A DNA stretch of 64,000 nt from Serripes groenlandicus (taxonomy: Eukaryota > Mollusca > Bivalvia > Cardiida > Cardiidae). The stretch spans positions 114,393,831 to 114,457,830 of the forward strand of contig JASEVX010000003.1 in assembly GCA_031761405.1 (NCBI GenBank), given 5' to 3'. This document shows, piece by piece, positions 35,235 to 47,600 of this stretch. The notes under the pieces were generated by a model. The model searched no databases, was not told where the DNA came from, and saw only the letters and a list, made by a program, of their open reading frames with translations. Positions within the stretch are counted from its first letter, which is position 1, and every line of letters begins with the position of its first letter. A program made the translations under genes and the position numbers.

Positions 35235-35955
35235 ATCAAATGTCATCTATACATTGATCATCAATACCGTTAGATGTATATCAACCCGTTCATAGATGGA
35301 TCGCCATTACCGTTACATCGTATATGAACACGTTTATACATGTATCGTTATTACAGTTACAACGTATATTAACACGCTCGTAGATAGGTCGTCATTACCG
35401 TTACAACGTATATCAACACGTTCGTAGATAATGTTGTGTTCACTCACCCGTAGCTAACACTATAACCTGCATTATATTATCATTCGCTTGGTCTTAAAGA
35501 GTCTTGTCTGTCTCAGTCATCAGTCTAAGTAACACACGTCTGTACTGCTTAGCTGCCTTGGTCCAAGTGGGCCATGTAAATGTCACATGGTTGGCTGGTT
35601 CCTCTTAACTGGGAACCAGAGTTTTCTGGACCCAACAACCGACCAAAAGGAATGGTCTAAAACACAAAGGACAAAGTAGACTTTCACAAAATAGGTCGTC
35701 CATACTGTTGCAAAGTACATCAACACGTTCATACATGTGTCAATTTTACCGTTACAACGTATACATGTGTCGTCATTACCGTAAATTGAATATCAAGACG
35801 TTCATAGATGTATCGCCATATAAGATGTATATCAACGCGTTTATAGATGTCGTACATTAGGTAAGATGTATATCAAGACGTTCAGAGATGTGTCGTCCAT
35901 TACGTTGCAAAGTATCTCAACACCTTCATACATGTGTCATCAAATAAGATGTATA
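35235..35955. repeat. Minisatellite interrupted by a 250-bp insertion
   Basis: Units of about 50 bp around cattaccgttacaacgtatatcaacacgttcrtagat occur at 35235-35430 and 35700-35955. Between them 35431-35695 is unrelated and includes short hairpins (ggttcctcttaactgggaacc). Origin unknown. Confidence 0.7.
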
Positions 35956-35959
35956 TCAA

Positions 35960-35969
35960 GACAGAGAGG

Positions 35970-36015
<46 letters not shown>

Positions 36016-36105
36016 CAGACATACAGAGAGAGAGAGAGACAGAGAGAGATAGAGAGACAGAGACATAGAGAGAGAGAGACAGAGACAGAGAGAGAGGGAG
36101 AGAGA

Positions 36106-36195
<90 letters not shown>

Positions 36196-36258
36196 CAGAG
36201 ACAGAGACAGAGACAGACAGACAGACAGACAGAGAGAGAACGAGAAGGAGAAAGCGAA
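35960..36258. repeat. (AG)n-rich microsatellite
   Basis: About 300 bp of AG dinucleotides with ACAG and ATAG variants; a pure (AG) block at about 36112-36188. Long open frames here are artefacts. Confidence 0.95.
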
Positions 36259-36319
36259 ATAATGACCATAGTGAGCGATACTACAGCTTTATATAATGTA
36301 ATATTACTTGGAATGTAAA

Positions 36320-37065
36320 TCAAAAAGTGAAGATCTTCGGAATGAAGTAGGAGGATCCGATTGAAATCTTGGGTCAATCAGAATCTGACAATAATGGTTA
36401 TATTTCAAAAGAATTAAAGGTTGCGCCTTCAAGATTAACATAGAGCGATCTCATAAGTTACACAGCAAATACAACTCACGTCCGAGTATCGTTACCTTCT
36501 CGTTTCACAAGGATACAGAGAATGTTTTGAAAGCATACAGGGAAAAAGCTAAAAATGGCTATGAAAAGTACAGATGCCGATTCAAATGTACAGGCTCACC
36601 GTTTTCAATAAATTTACAATCATATCACGGCGGACGGTAAAATGATATACAAAAATCAGCGACCAGTGTTAAACTGTTTAATATTTTCTTGTTATATGTG
36701 CCTTTTTTCGGTTTACACATGTTTAAGAGATACATACAGTGCTGGACGATTGTATCTATTACGACAAAACGGTGTTTATTGTAATGAAATAAGTTGTGCT
36801 TTTACTAGTTTTGGATAGCATTCATGGGTTTTGATATATTTAAAATGATTTTATTATTTCCTACAGTTACAAATATGGCTGCATTTGCCGATTATACATT
36901 TTTGGAGTAAATCAATTTCATATTATGATTTAATATTGCGAATAATCCGCAGGATAAAGTCATGTTTCCGTCTTAAAGTTATCAGGCGCAAATTTCTATT
37001 TAAATGTACGTGTTGTATCGTTTCACAAGATATTCATCTTTTTGAATTCTAGAATAATGAAGTCA
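36320..37065. other. Unassigned AT-rich spacer
   Basis: No gene seen; short cacggcgg stretch near 36625 may be a SINE scrap. Confidence 0.35.
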
Positions 37066-37069
37066 TATT

Positions 37070-37560
37070 AAGTTTTTGACCCAGAAGCAAACGGATATCA
37101 TACAAGGCATTGAAATGTGTTGGCTCTCAAAATTCGTCAGACCAACATTATTAATACTGTGTATCATTAAGATAGATACCAGCAGAAATTCCTATAATTT
37201 ATTGCTTTTAATAGGCGTAACTTATGGCTTAAGACAGGAAGGGTTAATGGATGGTATTCTTGTCGTATAGTGCCCTTCAAAAGTGGCTGATGAATGAATA
37301 GCAATGTACACAGAGATGTCTTCATCAACACTTGTTTAATAGTCCAAACGGTTGGTTATGCTGACGACAGTCTTTTACTGATATAGAAACAAAACATATA
37401 CAACATCAAACCATTAGTGTTACATGTCATTGCAAAGTCAATTACTTAAAACACGTAGGAGTGACACATGCATATTAAAGTATAAGCTATCAGTATTTCT
37501 CAGGCGCAGTAAATTATACATTTTGTATTGGCTATACATATATTCGCCAATATTTGAACA
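37070..37560 (+). pseudogene. Reverse transcriptase fragment (non-LTR)
   Basis: GLRQEGLMDGILV near 37222-37268 resembles the GVRQGG..S..LF motif, and VGYADDSLLL near 37355-37384 is the YADD catalytic box. They lie in different frames, followed by a diverged LQSQLL..C segment. Heavily decayed. Confidence 0.6.
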
Positions 37561-38354
37561 CACACAGATGAATGTGAAAACAATTTATTTTATAAAATGC
37601 ACATCTATAAAAGTTTAATGATAAAAAAGGGCTCCGAAACTAAAACATTTACCAACAAATATATGACTTGCCTTGATCTAAAGGTATCTAATATACCCCT
37701 TAGCAGTGTTGTAAGCGACACAGCAGTTAACACAATCAAGGTTATGAAACATTATTGTGTTTATACTATGTTTATACAGTAATAATACGAGCCTATGATG
37801 TGACAATTTCATTCATACATATGACACTATACATTTCGATAGTATATGATTCGTATGAACACTTTTGAATTTCACGTTAACGTATACTTATATTCCATTT
37901 TATACAAGCTAATCTTTGCAAATGTATTTCAAAATATTCTGTGTTATGAAACACGAATCTCTGTCCCAATACAGTATGTTTCGAACAAACAATCATTATA
38001 CTTCTGCAACTATGTCGATTGTAAGTTTAATAATAGTTGGCCCTAATTCTGAAAGTTATTTTGGACTTGTTTGTTACAAATGTTATGTTCAAACTTGGTC
38101 AAATTTTATATAGATGGATTTATAGATGTCAACTAAAATAACATGTTATTTCAAGTTAATCATATTCTATCGTACTTCCAGATAATTTTACGGTTAAAGA
38201 TGTTGGTTGCGTAAACCTATGACATAAGTATATATATATATGAATCTTGTGATGAGCAGTTCGGGACTTTTACACAAAACTTAAACATACTTATTCAGAA
38301 AGATTTTTCACACGAAAGCCTACTAAACTAAACACTGTAAACAAGCATTTGAAG

Positions 38355-38454
38355 CTTAATTTACAAGATGGACATTATTGGCGAGTCTTTTTTCTGTAAT
38401 TTCACCGTTGAAAGTCGAAGATTTTCGTACATCTTGTCGTCAAATATTTTGCCG
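38355..38454. repeat. 100-bp direct repeat, left copy
   Basis: cttaatttacaagatggaca...gatattttgccg class sequence; the second copy is at 38781-38880, with about six differences. Confidence 0.85.
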
Positions 38455-38666
38455 AAAAATGGTGATAGCGGTGGGATTTTGGGTTGATATCACCATCATC
38501 CCCGGACCCCGGATGTTCCCAGTGATGTTACATAGACTCCGCTCTGGTGTACTGCTTGTGTTCAATTGTGTGACTTCGGGTCGAAGTCAAGAAAAAGAGG
38601 AAGAAATATAACGGGAACGGGGTATAGGTTTAAATATCCCTTCTACGGTCTTGTCGTAGAAGCCGG

Positions 38667-38782
38667 CTTTTATAGCGACGTTGTTAGAGTGGTTGACCGT
38701 TTTCTAAAGTTAAGCAACGTTCATCGCGGTTAGTACCTGGATGGGTGACCCGCGATGGCTTAACGCCGGTACACGTTACACT
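38667..38782 (+). ncRNA. 5S-rRNA-derived sequence (pseudogene or SINE head)
   Basis: AAGTTAAGCAACGT, then GGTTAGTACCTGGATGGGTGAC are the internal control region of 5S rRNA, nearly unchanged (38706-38751). Flanking bases form CATCGCGG/CCGCGATG, and the 3' end ...ACACTT resembles a 5S end. The 5' third is strongly diverged, so this is unlikely to be a functional 5S gene. The 100-bp repeat begins exactly where the 5S-like part ends. Confidence 0.65.
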
Positions 38783-38880
38783 TAATTTACAAGATGGACA
38801 TTATTGGCGAGTCTTTTTACTCTAATTTCACCGGTGAAAGTCGAAGATTTTCATACATCTTGTCGTCAGATATTTTGCCG
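38781..38880. repeat. 100-bp direct repeat, right copy
   Basis: Directly follows the 5S-like sequence; same 100-bp length as 38355-38454. Confidence 0.85.
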
Positions 38881-39209
38881 TTTATCTCTGCAAAAGAAGA
38901 ACAAACATATATTGAACTTCCAATAGCAACAGTAGCCTTCATGAATTTAAGATTGTGCTTCGTGACCTATGTGTCCTATGAGTTTTTACTGTATTAATAA
39001 TGCTTAACAAAATCGCATTTGTGTACATTTCACAAAGTTTATAATCATATTCATATACATAAAAAACACTCATATTTCATTTAGAAGCAAACGTGCACTT
39101 TGGAAATCGAAAACATAATGTAACAAATGCACTTTGTAAATAATAATATGAATATACATATTTCATAATAACAAAATATCCAATGATCTTTGGATCCGTT
39201 TATCATATG

Positions 39210-40540
39210 TGTTATTATGTACACGTTATTATTAGCGGATGATATTGCTCTATTTACATCTAATCATATTAGTCTACAAGCTAAATTGGATTCGGTAGTC
39301 AACTATTCTCCAAAATGGGGGTTGAAAATAAATGGTAAAACAACTATGATCTGAATGTTTGAAATATGAAAAAGTAACAATTTCAAATGGTCTGTTAATG
39401 ATAAAAATATTGAGGTATATGACAATTTCGACTATCTAGGGTTAACTTATCAATGAAGCATGCTGTCGACATTTAATCTGATTAAGCACTCAGAGCCTAC
39501 ACTTGTCTACCAACGCCTTTCTATCGTATGAATGTAGATATTAAAACCTAATTGTCATTGTTTGAGTCAATTGTAGCTCCTATTCTCCTGTATTGCTTAA
39601 AGGTTTGTGGTATATATATGTAAAGTAGTCGATATCTCATAACAGAACAGGTTCTGTAATTCCATGCGTGGTCTTCGTCAACAAACACCTAATATGGCCG
39701 TATATTGTGAGCTTGGGCGATACTTATTATATGTTATATGTAAGGAAAGAGTATTACAATACTTGTTAAAGATTATGAACAATGACAACCGTATTATGTG
39801 TAATATATTTATTGAATAATGCAATAGTTAGAATGAAACAATCTAGGCTATGAGAGTAAAATTCCTATGAGATGATATTTGTTTTGGCTATGTTTTGAAT
39901 CAGTTAGGCAACAATGTCAATTATCTACCTTTATTTAAACAGCGATTGAGACACAAATTTATTCAAAGATGTAAAAAATTCCCTGCATACTTCTTCGAAA
40001 TTGAATTACAATGGAAAATTTTAAACAATATTGGTTCTGAAAAATACATTGATGTTACTCAAAAGGATACTCTAAGAAAACAATTAAGTTCTTTTAGATT
40101 TTGTTCGCATTCATTAAATATTGGAATGAGGAGATATATTTGGGAGATGTAATCGTATTTCTAATGTATGTAATAATAACCAAGAGGAATCGGAATATCA
40201 TTCTTTACTTTGCTGTTCTTTTATTCTTCTCTGCGAACTAATTATTTTGGTAAATAATGATGGCCGAATGTTCAACTCTTTGTCAATATGCTGTCTTCTT
40301 ATAAAAACAAAATGATATTTAAAATTGCAAAGTATATATGAGATGCATTTAATCTTCGTAATGAAAAAATATATAATGCTATAACAACATGACATTCAGT
40401 CAGTTAACATTATACCAGGTTGTAATATATGTGTTTGCAGTTTTATTGTTTCTTTTGCCATATGTGTACACTGTTAAAATTGGCCAAAGGCATGTACATG
40501 CTGATTTAGCCGAATGAAATTGAATTGAAATACATAGTTG
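39210..40540 (+). pseudogene. CR1/Jockey-like LINE remnant
   Basis: LLLADDIALFTSNHISLQAK near 39225-39285 is the RT catalytic box. WGLKINGKT and DNFDYLGL follow in order. Then RHKFIQRCKKFPAYFFEIE... at 39895-40150 and EESEYHSLLCC at about 40180-40215 give the C-terminal region. The end at 40510-40530 is AATGAAATTGAATTGAAATAC, a simple LINE tail. Many stops. Confidence 0.8.
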
Positions 40541-40544
40541 TTTC

Positions 40545-41580
40545 AATTAACCAACTGCGGTAAAGTGAAAGAAATACATTGGGACATTTGCGTTCGTAAA
40601 TATGCCGGAAGATGAATTGCCTTCCTAAATGTTCGTAATGATCTACAGAAGTGTTTCGGTTTACAAAAAGCAAGGTAATAAAAGAAATAATGATGAATCA
40701 CATTACTTATTTATCAATATTCGTATTAGTCAACATGCTTTATTTTGAGTCAATTTGTACATATATATACTTGACAGTATTTAAAGGTATACTTGTTATC
40801 AATATGATAATTCATCTTTATATATAGCGATGCAGGTATGTATATACATGTACGTATTGTCCAATGTAAGATATGAATTGTAAATCAATGACATTGCTGT
40901 ATGCGATTGGTGTATGCATGTTGACAAAGAAGGTGACTGTGTTGTGACTATTTAGTGAGTTTACACTTTCAATATGTTTCTCCGACTAAAAAAGCGCCAA
41001 TAGTATATAACCAATTAAGAACATGAACGGATCAAATGGAAAACGGTTATCTTATGGGTAGATGTTTATATTGCTATCATTCTTAAGGGTGAACACTTCA
41101 AACGGACAATACTGCAACAAGATCGGTTTTCATTCCTCTCTACTGAGCTCATGGTGAAGTCCTAAGAAAAAGTATATCCACGAAATGATAACGTAAACAA
41201 TCACGACACGATTTTCTTTTGTTTTTAATTCATAACACTTGGTCGAAAGATTGTTAAGTTTTATTTTCAAATCGAAACAAACGGACAAGTATATTTTACA
41301 CGTCCCTAGAAACAATCGGAAATTCAGTAAATGCGCTTTAAAAAGCAAATGAGAAATAAAAAAAGAAATCAAAATATGTGTGTTTGGTGTCTTAGTTGTC
41401 CCAATTTTTTAAACACAATCAAGTGAGAACTTGTTATATAGACTAGCATGGTGGGGCTCTGCTCTCGCTTGCTAATGTCAATTTGTCAACAGATTTTGGC
41501 CAAATTAGGACTTTCCCATACCGATAATAGAGCATAATGTTAACATTGATACTTATCCAGTTAAATAAATTGTAAAAATA
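40545..41580. other. Unassigned AT-rich spacer
   Basis: No supported gene; probably downstream of the Ig receptor gene (its 3' UTR would lie just below 41588). Confidence 0.4.
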
Positions 41581-41587
41581 ATTATAT

Positions 41588-41672
41588 TTAGTTACCCGTA
41601 TCATCTGATATATTAAGAGTTCCGTACTCATGGTTGTCATCATTATCACGCTTTAAATCTTCGTATGGATTC
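41588..41672 (-). CDS. Ig receptor terminal exon: YEDL and YGTL motifs
   Basis: 85 nt after acceptor tttatgacag. Encodes NPYEDLKRDNDDNHEYGTLN and a short end, then TAA at 41590-41588. Two YxxL motifs lie nine residues apart. Confidence 0.7.
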
Positions 41673-44600
41673 CTGTCATAAAAGAGCGAAAGTTCAAAAT
41701 AAATTATTTAGCCTATTGGATTTAATGTGAAACAGTCATAATGATATTTGCAGAATATGAAAATGATATTGTTAGGCTGTGTTCGATTATTTTAAAACTT
41801 GTATTGAAAAACGTGGAGTTACTGACTATATTAATCAGACATACCTGTCTAGATTGTAGTATGTATTGTGATCACTATGAACTTGTCCAACTGGAATAGA
41901 AACACGAACTATGAAAGGACTAACAATTCATGATATAACTACAAGAATATTTGAATATTGTGAAAATGTAATAAACAATATAACATAGATTCACGAAAAA
42001 GGGCCTATGTCGACACATATTTAATTCGGAAGAGTGGGCGCCTCATTTCGTTTCGCTCAGCAGACACATTAGTGAATAAATGGCAATCTTCGATTCAAAT
42101 TAAGGACGAAGAATACATTATCTCACAATTTGTAGATGAAACAACTCTCCTTTTAGATGGGTCGGAAAATTCGTTAAATAATGTTATAGAAATAATAAAT
42201 ATTTTTACAAAAATGTCCGTTTAATAAAAGGTTTATTTTGATAAAACAAAAGTTATATCGATTGGATCACTTAAATACAGTACACGTTCAATTTAAACTG
42301 AAGGGAAAATATCTTGGGGAGAAACTCAGTTGAAACTACTCGAAATTTGTTTCATGTAAATCTTAAAAAAATGTATGACTTAAATTTTAAATCAAAGTAA
42401 AGAAATTTAAAAAAAATATTTCTTATTGAAAAAGAAGACATTTTACACCCATTGGGAAAATAACACTCGTAAAATCGCTATTAATACCACTACTTTTATA
42501 CTTGTTTATAAGTTTACAATCACCTACAAACAAATTTATAAATAATTAAAAGATATGTTGTTAGATTTTGTATTGGATGAAAAAGCAAAAATATTAACCA
42601 CTGTTTTTATTAAAAGCTTTGATAAAGGAGGTTTAAAGATGAAAAATTTAAAAGTTATATAAACAGTATGAAAATAAAATGGATCAAGAATTTAATCACC
42701 TTTGGAGTTAATAAATGCTATAAAGTAGACAATAATGTCTTTGATGTTAGCAAACTGTTTAATTTAGGAAAACAATACACTGTACAAGTTTCAAAAACAA
42801 TAAAAAATGAATGTTGGTTTGATTTTTTGAAGTCGTACATTTTGTTTATTGAAAAATCGCAACTCAAACAATGGGACAAACTAGTGCATATGCCTTTGTT
42901 TTTAAATGAGAATGTTGAAGTCAATCATTGAAATGTCTTTATACCAGAAGTGTATGCTAATGAATTTAGATTGGTTAAATATATAGTAGACGAAAAAGGC
43001 AACTTTATAAGTTTAACATTTATAGAAAATAGTATTTATAAAAAAATAAACTGTTTATCTTTCTATGGACTTGGAAACACAGTTAACGTTTTCATTACAA
43101 AGACAAAATTGTTGAAAACAGATACTTTACAATCCTTCAATTAACTGCTATCTAAATTCAATTCTAACTAAAAAAGATACCCTATAATACATTAATACAT
43201 AATCAAGAAATACCTACCAGTCAGGATAAATAGACTTCTTTGTATCCAAATTCCAACATTATTGGAAAATAACATGGTAATATTTTTAGATGTACAAAAG
43301 ACACTTATATTTCATGGTTTAAAACAAGAATAGTTCATAGAATAATAGCGACAATTCTCTCTTATATAAAATGAAATGAGTAGAAACAAATATGCGTTAT
43401 TTTTTGTGAATCAAACGGAGAAACTCGAAAACATCTGTTCTATGAATGCGAAAAGGTTAAACCATTTACTACAAATGTTTAAACATATCATTAGGAAACT
43501 AGATCCAACTATACAAATAACAATTCAGACATACTCTTAGGATTTTGTTTGTTTGTTTGTTTGTTTGTTTGGAGTTTAACGCCGCTTTCAACAGCTTTGG
43601 TCATATCACGGCGGTCAGTGCACCTACCCATGTTTTCCTGGCTTTCCAACACCAGTACTTACACAACATTCTTTCGAAGCCACTGACTACTTTCTCACAT
43701 AGATCAGAGGTGAGAGGCAATGGAAAACATCGCCCGAAAGAATGTCGCCGCAACCGGGTATCGAACCCGTGACCTCCAGATCACGAGTCAGATACGCTAC
43801 CAATTGAGCTACCCGGCCGGGTCTTAGGATTTTGTAAAAACAACTTTAAACTGGACATCTTTTTTTAGAAATGAAACGTTTTATATACTCCTGTAAAACA
43901 ACATTAATTACACCTTCAAAAAATGAAATCGACTACGTTTAGCCTCGAACATTAACAATTCCACATCAAGCCAAATTAGATAAAGAAACCTGGATAAATG
44001 TTACAAACCACTCTTAACTTCTGATATAGATTAATATTCGTATTACAAACAGAAAAAAGCATGTTTGTTTTTGTGTTTTTTTTCACTTTTTTTTTTTTCT
44101 TTTTTTTTATTGTCTGTTGTTTTGTTAGCCTCCTTTTCCCATCGTATAAATGTATAACTTTATTAACACTTGTAAAACTATAAAACCTTTTAAAGTTCAA
44201 CCCGTAGTTCATTGGTAATGGTTGATTGATTCATACTATAAACCTTATATACTAACATATATTTACTAAAACATATTTACTATATGGTATAGGTATGAGG
44301 GAGGATTTTTCCACGACCTTCACATATCTATGCACGTGGCTAATACAGTTATATATATTAAAAAAAAAAAAAAAAAAAAACACATCGATTCGCTGTTCAT
44401 ACAGTGTTTGCTAAAGACAATATGTTTATTCATCTGCCATACTTCTAGTTACATTTTGTTCTCTTTTACGGATGATATAAGTATCTTATAATTGAATATT
44501 TACGATAATCTATTTATAGACGTTATCACCTACCTGCTTGTAGTGTGTTGTAGGCATCGTCATTTTCGCTTGACATAGTTCTGAAGGGAAAAAAAAAAAA

Positions 44601-47600
44601 ATTACAGCAATCAAGTGTATTTTTATCCGTCCATATACATTACAAAATAATTATATGACTCAAATAGCACTACAGTTTATATTTCTGTTATCTGTTTTAT
44701 TTGTTGTCGCGTAGAGCTCCATTTAAGTGTGACATACTATTTCCAGCTTCTATTTTTATCTTGCCTGAGAGCAAAGTACTCAAGATGAATTATTGCGATG
44801 ACCCTTTGTCCGTCGGGAGTAAACATCTTCTCCTCTTGAATCAGTAGGCTACTTAGGATGAAACGTCACATCCATTCTCCTTTAAATATCCTCACTTAAT
44901 TCCTTTCATTTTTTATCCATGCATAATTCCGGTTTCCATGGCAACCAAAAGGAAACAATATAAGGAAATTCTCCTCCTTAACCGGTTGGCCAATTTTAAA
45001 ATAAAGCTGTAGAAATATTCCTTAGGTAACAATCTATCAAACTCCTTTAAGTAGAAAAAATGGCCGCCAGGGGGATAGGCTGTCTATGCCTTATATGGCT
45101 TAAGTGAAAACGTTAAAATTCTTTTTCTCCAACAGTATCTGTCCGATTACAACATAATTGTGTGAACATGTTCCTTGATTGATCTTCTAGGTCAATTTAC
45201 GCTAAATATATCCGCTGACTTGCTGATCTACACCACTATAGTCCCTAAAAAAACCTTTTTTTGTGTAGAAATGAGTGTATACCATCACCAGAATGTATTG
45301 AATATATGACATTGAGTTTAAATGCATTGTGAATGTGTATAGGACGCACTGGACATGATTGATTTGATCACATTAAGCAGTTTGACCTTGTTTGAAACTG
45401 AAAGTAGGGAATTCTAAACACCGTTTTTTTCCGGGCCCGATAAGGTCCAAAATGGCGATAACCAGTTTCGCCTGTTGAGCTCTTTTTTGCATAATGCATG
45501 ACCCCACATTTTCTTTGGATTATTTTAAAGCTATGAGGAAACTCTTTTCAATGATTTAAGATGTTCTACATGAGAAACGCTTAGAAAGTGTGACAATTGA
45601 GGACTGAAACTGGTCGATTAACATGAAAACAAAGAATGATTTGTTTTGGAGTATTGTAACCTCTATCAGATTGCTTCTAGCCATATTGATTGGTTGATTA
45701 TAAATGGGGCTATTTTGCTTCTTTTTAAAAAGAATCTGGCCAAATTCAAAATAATTTTGTAGAAATGTTTATTTGGTGACTTTTTATTAGATTCTTTAAA
45801 TTGTAAAACATGGCCACTAGGAGGCGGGTTGTTTTGCCTTATATGGCCTAAGTGATATCTTTTTAAACGTCCTTCAAGCCATGTTGATTGGTCGAAAAAA
45901 TGGTAGCCAGGGGTTGGGCTGTTTTGCATATTATGGACATTATGCCCCCCCCCCCCCGTTTATATTGATGTTGTATATGCCATATGCTAATTATATGAGC
46001 GGTTGTAATAACTATTTAATTTCTGATGTTTTCATTATTAATAATTGGTCATATAAAAATAGCTTTATTTACTTTTTAATCGACAAAATAGATAGATGAA
46101 TCATATCTGAAGCAGTTGATTTGACAAAGATAAACACGTTTGACTAATTATATGAATATTAGATGAGGCTATACACACATATTACAATTGAAATAACCAG
46201 CCTTCTAACGTCGTGATAGTTTGTATTGTTAACATATTAAAACGTGTATACAGAACATATGGAAATAACAAGGGAATACCAACTATTATTCTATACCTAA
46301 TTTATACGTCCAATCGTAGACGCTCATTCGAATCATGTGACCGTACAATATATTTCCGTATCGGGACGCACGCGCGTACAAAATAACCCGTATTTTTTTC
46401 GTATTGTACGATTCACAGGTCCCATGTTAAACCTATGATAAAGACCGAAACACGTGAAAAGGTTCCGAATGAAAGTCTGAATCGACAGGCGCTCTAGATA
46501 AAGCGTTACGATAAAGCTCCTGTTGTCACCGGATCATTATTGTCGTTTGCAAACAAGGAGTAACACTGAAACTAAAATGGTATCCGATTCTGAAATAGAT
46601 GTAATTGAACAGAAACCAAATAACACTGTGAAAAAAACTAAAAGTGATGTAGGAATATTCAAAAGGTGGTTAGCGCAGGCCGTGCCGACAGAAGGTATAA
46701 AATAAAAAGGTCATTTAACATTATTCTGCACAATACAAAATATATTTTGGGGAAAAAGTCGAGGTATAGAATAAAAAGATCATTTAACAGTGTTCTGTAC
46801 AATACGGAATATATTTGGACTCGTACACAGCTTGGAAAATCATATTGGACTCGCCTAGCGGCTCGTCCAATATGATTTTCCAAGCTGTGTACTCGTCCAA
46901 ATATATATCCGTATTGTACAGAACACTGTTAAATAACCTATAATTATTAGAATAAGCATAATAATATAAAGTACGGGAGTTTACCTAGACTGTGGTGTTT
47001 CATATCCATGTTCTTCTATAAAAATATAATGATAGCAATTATCAACATAGTTATGTGGGTTTTTTATTGCGATCATCTTATGAAATCATAAACCAAAAGC
47101 AAATACATTGTTTCAGCATAATATGAACGTATTCATCAATTTGTGCTTCTTTACGATGAAACATAGTATAAATGAGCACAGGTACAAATGTTAGTAAATG
47201 TATAGTATTTTAAGTTCAAGTTTAAGTTAAATTAAACATTAAATTCAAGTATTGAGGCTACCAACTCATAACACAACACATATACAACTCATTACATGTA
47301 TTTGTACAAAAATGACATGTATTTATTATAGTTAGAAGGGTTTTCAAGTATTGAGGCTACCAACTCATAAAACAACATATATACAACTCATTACGTGTAT
47401 TTGTTCAAAAATGACATGTATTTATTATAGTTAGAATTAGGATTTTTTAAATGTCAATCAGATTAAGTTTAATTATCTTATCAAAACGTATGTATTCAAA
47501 ATATAAATTTGAATGAAAACCTTGCCAGATATAGATGACTATAATTATTTACAGCAGACAATGTGTTAGAAAAAACTGTGTAAAATAAATATAAAAGTGT

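Noticed and set aside
35866..36377. Long open frames of Arg/Glu or Ser/Leu repeats
   Set aside because: They are translations of an (AG)n microsatellite.
37597..38113. Chain of short AT-rich frames
   Set aside because: Composition explains them; no similarity recognised and no splice structure seen.
38667..38782. A functional 5S rRNA gene
   Set aside because: The 5' third does not match 5S and no T-run terminator or 5S array is present.
43750..43821. A functional tRNA gene
   Set aside because: A and B boxes are good, but the arms do not pair as a full cloverleaf and the sequence continues into a SINE body and tail.
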